Positions 24,440 through 36,243 of a DNA stretch of 64,000 nucleotides are shown in pieces (the stretch's first letter is position 1; every line of letters starts with the position of its first letter). Source of the stretch: Alisma plantago-aquatica (lineage: Eukaryota; Streptophyta; Magnoliopsida; Alismatales; Alismataceae). The stretch is taken from NCBI GenBank assembly GCA_963693085.1, contig OY856409.1:659166591-659230590 (forward strand), given 5' to 3'. The position numbers were made by a program, and so were the translations under genes. The notes beneath the pieces were generated by a model that was not told the DNA's origin, did not search any database, and saw nothing but the letters and a program-made list of their open reading frames with translations.

Positions 24440-24960
24440 TGAATCTTATTTTTTAGTAGCAGTAGCACTTAATGAGGATGGCGTTCATGTGGTGAAGAAG
24501 ACTATCTACATCCATATCTTTCAAACATAGACCATACCAATAAAAAATGTCATGGATGTGGTAGATCCCTTCCCCCTTGGGATTGAAACAGCCCTAGGTA
24601 TTAGCATTCTAGATGACGCATAGTACGAGGTATCCCTTTTGCAAACTATAGGGACAAAACTTTATAGAATTTTACATGGTGTATATATCTTGTTCATCGC
24701 TCCTCAAGTGTGTTGATGCAATAGGTCCGGTCTTGAATCCATTCAGCCTAATTATTTTTGCTTCTTGTTGTCTGAGAAGGGATAAGATTTCAACATCAGC
24801 TAGTGGGGCTGCCCCCATTATGTAAACTACTGAGTTTGGCATCACCCCCATGAAGTTTGAATAAATGTTAGGTACACACATAGAGTAAACAAAGTATGTT
24901 CGTGCCAATTGAAATTGGAGATGACTGAGGGTTTTTATCAATTTCTTCTTTTCATCCTAC
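24440..24960 (-). pseudogene. Tat-like integrase C-terminal part
   Basis: Minus-strand frames continue the integrase that breaks off at 46360. PNSVVYIMGAAPLADVEILS corresponds to the conserved Y-G-x-E-A-V-L-P-x-E-x stretch of Tat-lineage integrases. Further on, GYLVLCVI then NPKGEGIYHIHDI and LKDMDVDSLLHHMNA match the GDLVL and W-E-G-P-Y-V tail. Several stops interrupt it. The junction with the missing part is exactly the CCAAC target duplication of the Tekay element at 24966-46354. Confidence 0.8.
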
Positions 24961-24965
24961 CCAAC

Positions 24966-27783
24966 TGTAAGGACCCCACTTCCCAGTAACCCCCAATTTA
25001 GGGAGACCAAGAAGATAGAGGAGTTATCCCAAAATAGGATAAGTTGATTTGCAAATAATAAAAAATAATTAATAAATTGTACCAAAGACTAAACTGAAAA
25101 TTAGAATAAAATTTTTCTTTTAACATACCTTCAAAAATAGGTAACTGGGACTACTACCTGAAGTAGAATCTATCTGCATAAATCCTCCGATATTATTTTA
25201 ACTTTAGTCTTCACAGGTGCCACTTTACTGTTTATCCAATTTCATATAATACCTAAAGCGTTGGCAAACAAAATGGCAGTCAGTATAATGAATTATACTG
25301 GGATGTGGGGGAACCAAAAACATGCATTTAATTGTAACAACATGTTGCAATCAATTGTGATTTAACAAAACGAACTTTACATTTTAAACATAACTACTCA
25401 ATCCTTACATACCCTAGCATGTGCGCTGTCTCTATAGTGGACATGGATACTACCTCTCGTATGGTAGATCTCAACTAACCCCCTTGATCCTACCTTACAG
25501 ATAGATCAATACATAGGGTTGTGGAGTCGTATGGTCCTACCCAAGGGTAGACCAACACATCGACTCATGATAACCTAATGATCCTACCTCACGGGTAGAC
25601 CATGTACTAGGTCATCTATCTCATCATCATCAGAGCTACAGAGGAGGACCATGATCTAAGCTAGTCATGCACATATAATTATGGCGATAGTCATAGTCAC
25701 TTTATAGTTGCATGAAATAAAAGTTAATCAAACAATTATTTCCAAGAAATCAATAAAACTTTGGGAATTGCTGTGAAACTAATGTGATTTAACCATAAGT
25801 GTAGCCGCATACTTTTTCTTGAGAAAGAGAATCAGAAATCAACTAGATATCCAAGCAAGCACCTAATGCAAGCAACCCTTAATTCTTGAAACATATAAAT
25901 TACTTAATGTAACTATCAAATTCTAAACAACTTCCTAATGACATGAGGATACTTTCTAAGGCTTCCTAGTCTCCTTACGATTCATTAGGGTTTCTTAGGT
26001 TGGTTTATCCAACTTTACCCCTTTTTTAGATTAACAACCCTAAAACACATTTCTTATTTTTGAAAACCCTAATTATTCCAATTATCCTCATTAAGGGTTC
26101 TTTAATCTCAAACCAAGTTCAAGATCATTACATCTCTGTTGTATGTTTACATTTTCAGATTAAAACCATTAAAACCCATATTTTCCTAAATGAGGGTTTC
26201 TAAGCATAATCATGTGTATAAAACCCTAATACAAGCATAAAATCATCTTTTTTGAATTTAACTCTTCATTTTATTCTTAATAGGTTAATGGTACTCAAAA
26301 TAACCTAAAAGAGATATTAAATCTATTTTCCATATCAAATTAGGGTTTTACCATAATTTAATGCATTAAAAGTGGTAACTTCATGTAATTTTTAAATTAT
26401 AAGAAATAGAAGGCTTCAATCTTATTTTTATCGAATTCTATACATTTTTATGATAAAAAAGCACTATCTGCTTTTATTTTTCGGCCAAATAATCAAATTT
26501 TAACGAATTAACCAATGTTTACTTATTTTCTAGAATTTCTGACTATAGAGGCGAATTCACTTTTTTTTTTGGAAAAACGGCTGCCATTGGATCACCAATC
26601 GTTGTTGACTATGCAGGGATCGAACAGATCGTGGTGATCATGTCCACTCACATCTTCTGAAGCGCGGATCAACCTGGTCTATTGATCTATCTCGTTGGTC
26701 AGCAATTGACTTGGATCGAAGGGCTCACGTTCTTCATCTCTACCGAAGCAGGGTGCTTCGACCCACGACAGTCTTGTGGTGGCATGCTGATTGGCGAGAG
26801 ATGAATCATTGAACTAGAGCCACATGAAGGCACAAAACTAGGCCAGTTGATCTCGTGAGGGTGTACTGAAGTCTGGGGTAGTCCTATTTATATGGTTCAT
26901 GCGGGCTATTAGGGTTTCCAATCCCTGCCATCTTCCTTGCTCTGAGAGATTTGGGTAATTCTTCTAGAAACCTCCAATCCTTGAAAAAGTTATGTCTAAA
27001 GGGTTCAGAATCCTCTCCTGAACATGACGAGGAAAATTCCTCATCCACACATGGAGTGGTTCATGAGAAAATTGAGATGGAAATCTCATTCTTCCTTAGC
27101 ATGTTTCCCAGTTCTATTAGAACTAGACAATGAACAACTGCCATGGATCTTGGATCCAACAAGCCACATCATGCGTGCCAAATTGAATAATCGATTAATA
27201 TCTCAGGAATAATCGTGACATTAATAACATCCTTCTCACTTTAAGAAAATTTGTAAAATTCAAAACTCTTAAACCATGGCTCCTTTTTATCTCAAATTTT
27301 GAGGGAAAATCATTAATAATTAATCTACTTGCATGCCAAGTTTGGATTCATAATTCAAAAGTAAAAGAGTCTTTCTTTCATATGCAAGTTATTACTTAAT
27401 AAAGCATATTTTATTCACATTTCCTCTCTCTTACTCTCTTATTTTCCTTTATTTAGATTCCTTGTATCTCAAGAAACCATGTGGAGTTTGAAATATCATC
27501 CATTATGATTAATCCCACATCTTTCCACATATTTCTTGTATTTTCACCTTTATTTCAATTTCCTTCTTTATTTATGCATTATTTGTTTTTCTACAACTTT
27601 TCCTTCCTCTTTTAACATCTTGGACCCACTATTATAATAGGATTTATGAAAAAAACATGCACAAGGAAAAAGTTATAAAAGAAACCCATATATTTATCAC
27701 AAGTCTTACAATTTACAACCAAGTACATTTCTTTGGAACAATTTCATTAACAATAAAAAAGCAAAAAAATCAAGGTTGTAACA
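24966..27783 (-). repeat. 3' LTR of Tekay-2
   Basis: This 2818-bp LTR begins on the minus strand with tgttacaaccttg and ends ccttaca. A TATA-like box is at 26884-26894 (minus strand ccatataaatagg). Inverted repeats lie at 25449-25594. The last ~45 bases closely match the Tekay-1 LTR end. Confidence 0.94.
25449..25594. repeat. CTACC/GGTAG inverted-repeat cluster, Tekay-2 3' LTR
   Basis: Successive imperfect hairpins include ctacctctcgtatggtag, ctacccaagggtag (25537-25550) and ctacctcacgggtag. The 5' LTR has the same cluster at 44101-44253. It lies 483-628 bases before the LTR 3' end. Confidence 0.75.
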
Positions 27784-29054
27784 TCCTCCCCTCCTTATGA
27801 GAATTTTGCCCCCAAAATTCAGCCAATCAAACAAACATTTATGGTATGCCTTTTCCATGTCTATCTTCAGCTCCCATGTGGCTTCATCCTCTCCATGGTG
27901 CTTCCAAAGAACCTTTACCATCTCTATCTATTTATTCCTAAGCTCTTTCACCTTGGTATCTAGTATCCACACAGGTGACTCAGGATAGGTCAGTCTCCCT
28001 TGGAGCTCAATAGGTTTAATGCTCAACACATGGCTCAGGTCCTTCACATAGCGCTTTAGATTAGACACATGGAAAACATCATGCATCATACTATACTGAG
28101 GGGGTAAGGACAAATGATAAGAAGCTTCACCAATCCATTCTAAAATCTCAAACAGACCCATGTATCGGGGACTCAACTTTCCTCTATTCTTAGCTATAGC
28201 TCGGAGGGGTCAGATTTTCAAAAACACATTCTCTCTTGCAAGTCCTTCCACTTTGCATCTACATACTACTTCTGTCGATCTTGGGCTCTCTTCAACCTTT
28301 GTTTGATCAAAGCGACTTTATTTGCATACACCTGGAGCTCATCTGTCCTCAATAAGGTCCTCTGACCAACATCATCCCAGTGAAGTGGCGACCGACACAA
28401 CCTCCCATAGAGAGTTGCATATAGTGGCATCCTGATACTGGCTTGGGGGTGATACACTGTACTGAACTTTAGTCTAGTACCAAGTTCCTCTTGTACCTGC
28501 TTCCATAGCTTGGAAGTGAACTTCAGATCGCAATCAGAAATTATCAAACTCAGAACACCAGGTAGTCATATAATCTCTTAGATGTACAGTTCATCTAAGT
28601 ATGCCACTTTGGCAGTGGTCTTTAAGGCAAGGAAATGCACCGTCTTGGTAAGGCAATCTACCACCACCCATATTGCATCGTAACCTCTCTTGGTTTTGGA
28701 AAGACCCACCACAAAGTCCATGGTGATCTGTTCCCATTTCCACTCAGGAATCTCAATCGACTGTAGCAATCCACCGGGTCTCTGGTGTTCAGCCTTCACC
28801 CTCTGGTAAGTGAGACAGCTAGCCACATATTCCACTATATCTCTTTTCATTATGGGCCACCAAAAGTACCACTATAGGTCCTTAAACATTTTGGTAGTAC
28901 CAGGGTGTACTGTGTACTTTGAACCATGAGCTTCTTGCAAGATACGATCCTTCAACAACAAATCTTTAGGAACCCAAATATGACTCTTGTAATGGATTCC
29001 GCCATCCACTCCTACTGAGAGATTGGTCCGAGGTTTCTCCAACAAACCTTTCAT
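27706..29054 (-). pseudogene. Tekay-2 integrase and chromodomain, with internal deletion
   Basis: Integrase joins element DNA to the host chromosome. On the minus strand the zinc-binding region (HGSKYTVHPGTTKM at about 28900) leads to WWPIMKRDI, CLTYQRVKAEHQ and the catalytic core: ITMDFVVGLSKTKRG with the first Asp and LIISDCDLKFTSK with the second. After TVYHPQ the sequence jumps straight to MPLYATLYGRLCRSP. That removes roughly 75 residues, including the segment that should carry the catalytic Glu. The C-terminal tail follows (YMGLFEILEWIGEASYHL, then DVFHVSNLKRYV) and then a chromodomain (VKVLWKHHGEDEATWE). Stops and frame changes occur between the parts. Confidence 0.92.
27784..27796 (-). 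other. Polypurine tract, Tekay-2
   Basis: On the minus strand this reads aaggaggggagga immediately before the 3' LTR. Confidence 0.92.
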
Positions 29055-29939
29055 CTTGTCAAGTCTGGGATAGCTAACTGGGAAGCTACCAACTTGGTCA
29101 ATAGGTCTGGCTTAATCTGTATATTAGCCAAACAGACTCGATCTTCTAATGGTTGTAGAGTCCACTCCACAAGATCTTCTAGATTCCTCCACTGGCTAGA
29201 CAAGACAACTACACACCTGAGTTATTTTTGGCTAAGAGAATCAGCCACAACATTTTCTTTTCTAAGGTGATAGGCAATGAAAAAATCATAGTCCTTCATA
29301 TATTCCATCCACCATCTTTGTCTCAGATTTAGGTCCTTCTGAGTCAGGTGATACTTCAGGCTCTTGTGGGTGTGAGGATTTCAAAGATGGCTCCATATAG
29401 ATAGTGTCACCAAATCTTCAGGGCATGTATGATTGCAGCCAACTCTAAATCATGTGTCAGATAATTCACTTCATTGGGTTTGAGTTGTCTGGAGGCATAA
29501 GCAATAACATGCCTATTTTGCTCTAGCACACATCCAAATACCATCTTTAATGCATCAGTGAAGATCATAAAACCCTTGTTACCGGACGGTAGAGTCAACA
29601 CTAGAGTTGTAGTCAACTTCTCCTTTAACTCTTAGAATCATGCTTCACATAGGTCTGACCAGACAAACTTCTCATCTTTCCAGGTGAGCTTGGTAAGAAG
29701 CAAAGCAGTCTTTGAGAAATCCTTTATGAAGTGCCGATAATATCTGGCCAATACCAAAAAGCTATGGATCTCTAAAGGATTCTTCAGTGCTGGCCACTCT
29801 TGAACAACCGACAATTTATCCAGATCCACTGAGATGATCCCTCTGGATATGATGTGTCCAAAGAACATGACATAGTCTATCTAAAACTCGCACTTTGAGA
29901 ATTTCCCATAGAGCTTCTACTTTCTCAAGATATCAAGGA
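29055..29939 (-). pseudogene. Tekay-2 RT C-terminal part and RNase H
   Basis: Minus-strand frames resume just after the Athila insertion with KLYGKFSKCEF and FFGHIISRGI (RT thumb). An RT-RNase H connection follows (LARYYRHFIKDFS, then KDEKFVWSDLCEA). RNase H begins with [16 protein letters not shown] and [14 protein letters not shown] near 29400-29616. Further remnants at about 29250-29400 correspond to [11 protein letters not shown]. The first RNase H Asp is present (FTD). Several stops separate the pieces. Confidence 0.9.
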
Positions 29940-29944
29940 CTCTA

Positions 29945-31708
29945 TGATAACACCAAATTTTGTGATGTTTCAGACTATTTTTCTATTATCAAAACTGCCC
30001 TTTTTAACTATTTTCCTCTCTTTTATATGTACTTTTGCAATAATTGGACAAACGACGCTCTTAATCCAATATTTCCATCTTTTGTAGAGTTTTTCCTCTT
30101 TTTGGTACATTTGTCATCAATGAGGCCGTCCCATCCCACAATTAAGCTCCACCTGTATCGGCCTTCGAGATGCCCGATACGATCACTGCCCGACACAACA
30201 AAGCACGACATGGAGATGCCGCGCGAGAAGAAACTGACGGGTGACACGTCTTTTACCCTACAGGGAGCCGAGCTCACCACGACAACTCAAGCTTGTTGCG
30301 CGACATAGGCCACCCACCGGCAGGCGCCGCCCGTCACGTGACCGACAGCCGACACCCTGTGCCGGGTGATACCAATATCAGCCATCCACCGACCCGCGAA
30401 TAAGGAGGATACGTGGCGCCCAAAGCACCATAACTTCCCCCAACCGCTGCCTATAAATAGCAGCTACAGGAAGCTGAAAAGACAGGTCGGAACCCTGAGC
30501 AAATCTTCAGAGAAAGCTGCTAGAGCAGAAGTATCGCGCCTGAGTGTTCGTGCCGGGCAACTCTAGGTGAGCTCTTCCCCGTCCCGAGAGGGAGGGGATG
30601 GTTCACTTAGGACCGTCCCGGGCGACACTGCAGGCCGATATTGGCCAACGTGGATGAGCAACACAAGTGCCCGACATTAGATGCGTCACTACTAGCCTGA
30701 CACGATATCGAACCCGATATGCTTCGCCCGCCATGGCATGCTTCCCGAGAGGGTGCCGCCCGACTTGAGCGTATCGGCCAGGGTCCTTGAACGATACAAT
30801 CGGCTGTCACGGTGTGCCGCCCGAGAGGGTGTGTCACCTAACACTGTTGTATCGGGCTAGGCTCCTGATCGATATCGGGCTGGAGAGCCGCTGTAGTCAG
30901 TCGTCCTTCCACATCAAGAAGGCGACCTCTATCTTTATTTCTGTTATTTAATTCTTTACTTATGCACTGTACTTAAGACCTTTATTGGTTATGGAAATAG
31001 AAGAGTTTAATTATCTGTTGATGTATGCTTGGAACCCTTGTTGGATGGATGCTATGTTTAATATTCAGACTCTAGCATGCACGTTGGATCGCGTTCTGAT
31101 TAGTTACCGAATCGCGTTTTCCCATCACAACAGCCTTGAGAGAGGTGTTGTGTCTCTAGTGTTTGGTCCGATCCTGGAGTACGAGAGTTCCCGGAATCAG
31201 AGTTGCTTCAGCAACATTTCACTCTAACTTAAAGTCCAGCAACCTCGAGAGTGGTGTTGATGCTTGGTTAGAGGTACCCGCTCTGAGAGGAGGGGTACAG
31301 GATGTTCCTGATGCCGCTTGTTTTATCGAAGTTTTCTCCTTCGTACCTTGCAATAGCTCTAGTATTATCTCTCCGTTTCTGTTGCATGAAAAATCCCTAA
31401 AAACTGCTAAATGCTTAAAACCTAAGTTTTTCTTGTAACTCCATTTGGAGATAGTTTTCTTCGTTTTGTTTGTGACATCTTGCTATTTCCCCCTTGGGGA
31501 ATTTAATATCTATTTGTACCTGCCGGAGTGTAGCGTGTCGATTCTGAGTTCTCAACACTACCACCCTTGTCCTTGTGTTTGACCCCGTATATCTACTTCG
31601 ACCCCATAAAAAAGTTGCGAGGGCCTAGAAGGATTCGGGTTATAAATGTAAAAGCTCGACTACCTCAAACCCGCCTCCAATTTTAGGATGCACGATTTAG
31701 GCCGGTCA
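29945..31708 (+). repeat. 5' LTR of Athila
   Basis: This is a 1764-bp LTR. U3 is about 0.5 kb, with a TATA box at 30452-30459. The R-U5 part is GC-rich and dotted with TATCGG and GCCCGA motifs. Open frames within it differ between the two LTRs and are not taken as genes. Confidence 0.95.
30452..30459 (+). promoter_or_regulatory. TATA box, Athila LTR
   Basis: The bases tataaata lie in the context ctgcctataaatagcagc, repeated in the 3' LTR at 39371-39378. Confidence 0.75.
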
Positions 31709-31714
31709 ACTCTT

Positions 31715-31732
31715 TGGCGCCGTTGCCGGGGA
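31715..31732 (+). other. Athila primer binding site (tRNA-Asp)
   Basis: The 18 bases tggcgccgttgccgggga follow the 5' LTR after six bases. They are the tRNA-Asp complement used by Athila elements. Confidence 0.95.
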
Positions 31733-31952
31733 CAAGGCAAAACAGCACTGTTGACGAATCCAAATCCACTAACTACACTCCCGTGCCTCAAGATTATAAA
31801 TGAGCTTGACATCACTCTTTTCTATTATTATTATTATCATTATTATCATTACTCTTTGCACAAAATAAATAATTCTATTTTCTAAAATTGATTTCTCGTG
31901 CCATTCCAGGAACTCTAAAGAACGGTGATCTGTTCCGTCAAGCTTTGACACC

Positions 31953-33185
31953 ATGTCTCGCTGTGAGGAATCTCTGTCTGAGGGTGAACGTCAAGGCCGA
32001 GATGGGATTTCGCACCAACCCAGGTTGGTTGGTCAGTTGTTCACTTACATGAAAAGACAAGACACTATCATCAACCAGATGACACAGGGAGCGCTCACTA
32101 GTCTTGGAGCTCTGAATTCCATGCAACACCAGATGGCGAATCTGCAGATGCGCCAGCACGAGGTCGATCAACGATTGGCCCAGATGGCCGCTCTGAGAAA
32201 GGACCCTGCAGGAAAGACACTCACCTACCATGAAACTGCCAGAATGGCAATACTAAGGTCTGGGAAGACGGTGGAACGCGCTGATGAAGCCAGACCAGAG
32301 CCTGAGCCAAGGCCTGAGAGTGCGATTCCGGCTGAGGATGAAGGTAGACAAGTAGAAGCTCAAGAGCCTACACAGAAGCCTTCCGATGAGCTATCTGGTG
32401 GGAGGAATCCTTATACTCCTAGGCTGCCATTTCCTTATAAACTGATCAAGGCAAATCTGAAAAAGCGTCACAAAAGGTTCATGGACTCGATCAGGAAACT
32501 GCATCTTGAAGTCCCCTTCCTTGACGCCTTGGAGGAGATGCCGACCTACGCCAAGTTCCTCAAGGATCTTATCATGAAGAAAAGAAGAGGAGGAAGGGTT
32601 GAAACCGTGCATCTAGCATCTGCTTCCTCAACCTTCGTGAAGCCTGACCTGCCAAACAAAAGAAGGGACCCTGGATCTTTTACGATCCCATTTGCCATCG
32701 GGGACAACATTGAGCGAAAAGGTCTTGCCGACTTAGGGGCAAGCATCAGCCTCATGCCCCTGAGCTTCACATAAAGGTTGGGTTTAACTGACATGGTTCA
32801 TACCAATATGAGGATTGAACTGGCGGACCATACCTTCAAGAGACCAGTCGACGTTGTTGAAGATGTGTCGATCAGGGTCGGTAATTTCTTCATTCCTTGC
32901 GACATAGTAGTCGTTGACACAGCAGAAGACCCCCGCTGCCCGATCATCTTTGGACGTCCTTTCCTAGAAACATGAAGGGCGTTGATTGATGTCTCAGAGG
33001 GGATGATCACATTGAGGGTCGGCAACGACCACCTGGACTTCAAGTTGAAGGAGGTCATGAAAAGTCCTTCCCTGTCAGAATCTGCGTGTTTCGCGGACAT
33101 CTACGATAAATTCTGCGAGGAGATAGAGGAGGACATCCGGATAGTGGACCCCCCTTGCGAGGGCTATAAGCTGTCAGGATTCTGA
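31953..33185 (+). pseudogene. Athila gag remnant and protease
   Basis: One frame runs through two in-frame stops (32772-32774 and 32973-32975) to a TGA at 33183. The first ~100 residues resemble the region just after the Athila capsid (VGQLFTYMKRQD, then ARMAILRSGKTVE). The capsid core and zinc knuckle expected before it are absent, so gag has lost its N-terminal part. Next come PYTPRLPFPYKL and a FLKDLIMKKRR stretch, then a retropepsin-like protease: DLGASISLMPLS in place of the usual DSGS-type motif, as is normal for Athila, and CPIIFGRPFLET as the second conserved block. A one-base frameshift near 33175 leads into the RT linker. Confidence 0.9.
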
Positions 33186-34735
33186 CTTTGAAGATCCTGA
33201 AGTTGCGAAGTATCTCGACCTTTTTGACCTGTCTGATGAAGATCTGCACAAAGAGGATTAGGTGGTGGAGTCCGTGAAGTATGCCTCTCTTGAAGAGGAG
33301 CCTCAAGAGAAGGCATCCAGAGCAAAGCCTGAGTTGAAACTGTTGCCCGAAGGTCTGAAATATGAGTTCTTAGATGAAGAAGAGAGAAACCCTGTCATCG
33401 TAAACACCAATCTTTTGAGAAACCTGCTGGACCGACTGCTTGAGGAGTTAAGACTCCACAGGGGGGCTATAGGATATTCTGTAGAGGACATCAAAGGCCT
33501 TAGCCCCGCCTTATGCATGCATCCCATCAACTTGGACGAATCCACCAAGCCTCTAGCTCAACCCCAGAGGAAGCTGAACCAGATGCTCAAGGAAGTCGTC
33601 AAGAAAGAGGTAATCAAGCTAAGGGATGTAGGGATCATTTACCCAATCAACGATAGCAGTTGGGTAAGTCTGGTTCATGTAGTACCCAAAAAGGGTGGGA
33701 TGACAGTGGTAAAGGGTGAAAAGGGCGACGAGGTGGCGGTTAGGACCGTCACCGGATGGAGGATGTGCATCGATTACCGAAAGCTAAATCAGGCTACAAA
33801 AAAGATCATTTTCCGCTACCTTTTATTGACCAAGTTCTTGAAAGATTAGCACATCACGATTTCTTTTGTTTCCTTGATGGCTTTTCAAGATTTTATCAGG
33901 TACCCATCTTGCCCGGCGATCAGGAGAAAACAACATTCACCTACCTCTACGACACTTATGCTTTTAGAAGGATGCCCTTCAGTCTCTGCAACGCTCCCGC
34001 CACCTTTCAAATATGCATGATATCAATGTTTTCAGATTTTCTGGAAGATATCGTAGAAGTTTTCATGGATGATTTTTCAGTCTATGGAAAGGACTTCGAT
34101 ACCTATTTGAAAAATCTATCATTAGTTCTTCAAAGGTGCGAGGAGAATAACCTGGTTTTAAACTGGGAGAAGTGCCATTTCATGGTACAAGAGGGCATCG
34201 TTTTGGGGCATAAGATCTCAAGGCGTGGGATCGAGGTGGACACCAGCAAGGTCAAAGCCATATCCAAGCTTCCTCCCCCGAAGTCTGTGACGGGAGTGAG
34301 GAGATTCCTCGGTCACACCGGATATTACCACAGATTCATAAAGGACTTCTCAAGGATTTCAAAGCCTTTGTCCAATCTGTTGGTAAGGGATGTTGAATTT
34401 GTTTTCTCTGATGACTGTCTCAATGCTTTTCAGGATTTGAAAAATGCTTTGATATCCCCACCCATCCTCCAAGTGCCAGATTGGGATTTACCCTTTGATC
34501 TTTTGTGCGACGCTAGAGACTATGTAGTAGGAGCAGTCCTGGGGCAGAAGAAAGATAAAAAGCACCATGTGATCTGCTATGCTAGTTGCACGTTGGACGA
34601 AGCTCAGGTAAATTACACAACCATAGAAAAAGAGATGCTGGCAATCGTCTTTGCCTTCGATAAGTTCAGGTCGTATCTAGTTGGAGCAAAGGTCAAGGTA
34701 TATACAGATCATGGGGCTATAAATATCTAATGCAA
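33178..34735 (+). pseudogene. Athila reverse transcriptase and start of RNase H
   Basis: RT copies element RNA into DNA. The frame from 33178 (DSDFEDPEVAKYL) has a TAG at 33259, then runs to 33849 with LKYEFLDEEE and WRMCIDYRKLNQATKK. One base is missing from the A-run near 33800, and the true frame resumes as KKDHFPLPFIDQ. The palm is well kept: FFCFLDGFSRFYQVPI, RRMPFSLCNAPATFQ and the catalytic VFMDDFSVYG. RNase H starts with LLCDARDYVVGAVLGQ and runs to KVYTDHGA. Another frameshift near 34720 ends the frame at 34730. Confidence 0.95.
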
Positions 34736-35116
34736 AAGAAAGACACAAAGCCCAGGATGTTGAGGTGGGCCTTATTGCTGTAAGAGTTTGACCATGAAAT
34801 TATCGACAAGAAGGGCGTAGAAAATGTGGTCGCCGACCACCTATTGAGGATCGTAGCTGAAAGGCAAGGGGGACCACCGATCAACAACGACTATGCTGAT
34901 GACGCTCTTATGTTGGCAGAAGCTAAGGAAGAAGACTTGCCATGGTTTGCAGATATCTGCAACTGTCTTGCTTGTAGAGAGCTGCCACCTGACATTACTT
35001 ACAATCAGAAAAAGAAGTTGTTCGCAGATGCTAAAAATTACTATTGAGATGATCCTCTCCTCTTCAGAAGATGCGATGACAATCTATACAGGAGATGCAT
35101 CCCCGAGAAATAAACC
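34736..35116 (+). pseudogene. Athila RNase H end and integrase linker
   Basis: After the frameshift the reading continues LMQKKDTKPRMLRWALLL, a stop, then KGVENVVADHLLRI, the conserved end of RNase H. The linker follows with LPWFADICNCLA and LPPDITYNQKKKLFADAK, and stops at 35045 and 35114. These blocks match the Athila order between RNase H and integrase. Confidence 0.88.
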
Positions 35117-36243
35117 ATGAACATTATGAAGAAGTGCCACGCCTCCCCCTACGGTGGACACTTGGGTAGCAAAAGAACAGCTGCAAAAGTGCTACAGTTA
35201 GGTTTCTACTGGCCCTCCTTATTTAAAGATGCTGCACAACTTGTAAAAGTTCGCAAAGAGTGCCAGTCTACAGGGAATATAGGGAGGAGAAATGAAATGC
35301 CGATGGCAAGCTGGATCGAAGTAGAGATTTTTGACGTGTGGGAGATTGATTACATGGTACCGTTTCCCCCATCCAGGGGGTATCAATACATACTAGTGGA
35401 AGTGGACTATGTATCGAAGTGGGTAGAAGCTGTAGCAACCCAAACATGCGATCCCAAGTCAGTAATCAAGCTATTTGAGAAGACGATCATTCCTAGGTTC
35501 AGTGTACCACACACAGTAATAAGCGACGACGGGTCACACTTCGGAGAGAGACAATTTGAAGCACTCCTACGTAAGTATGGAGTGAAGCACAAGATCGCTA
35601 CACCCTACCACCCGCAAACCTTAGGGCAGGTAGAGGTTTCAAACAGACAAATTAAGTAGATCATGGAGAAAACTGTCAGCCGAACGAGGAAAGATTGGTC
35701 TATGAATCTTGACGACACACTATGGGCCTATAGGACCGCCTAAAAAATGCCCATTGGAACCAACCCCTACAGGCTGATCTACAGAAAATCCTTCCATCTA
35801 CCTTTGGAACTCGAACACAAGGCCCTTTGGGCAATCAAATTCTTAAACATGGACCTCGAGAAAGCCGGGGAAAAGATATTTTTGTAGCTTCAAGAGCTTG
35901 AAGAGGTGAGGATGAACGCCTATGATAATGCAAAAATCTACAAACAGGGACCAAAGTGTGGCATGATGCCCACCTCAGGATAAAAGACGTAAGCGAAGGG
36001 GATAAGGTTCTATTATTTAAATCCTCCATTCATCTTTTCCCTGGGAAGCTACAAACAAGATGGTCGGGACCGTTTACTGTGTCGAAGATATACCCATCAG
36101 GAATGATGGAACTCTACGACAAAGACGATCCGACCAAGGTCTTCAAGGTGAATGGGCACATAGTAAAGAGGTATTACGAAGATGAAGCTTTTGTCAGGAG
36201 AGCAGAGATCGACTTGCATGATATGGGTAATGTAGAAAGCTGA
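35117..36243 (+). pseudogene. Athila integrase
   Basis: The zinc-binding region keeps both His ([10 protein letters not shown]) but has lost one of the two Cys (VRKECQ where CxxC is expected). The core keeps the catalytic triad: Asp in [11 protein letters not shown], Asp in [11 protein letters not shown] and Glu in [10 protein letters not shown] stop follows at 35657-35659, then frames with DLDDTLWAYRT-like sequence, a second stop at TA*KMPIG and a frameshift before 35956. The C-terminal part (VSEGDKVLLFKSS, FPGKLQTRWSGPF, FKVNGHIVKRYYE) ends at 36243. Confidence 0.93.

Noticed and set aside
30985..31438. Frames of 80-91 codons in the Athila LTR (also 39886-40357)
   Set aside because: They are in both LTRs, overlap in different frames and have no recognisable domain; treated as R-U5 leader sequence.
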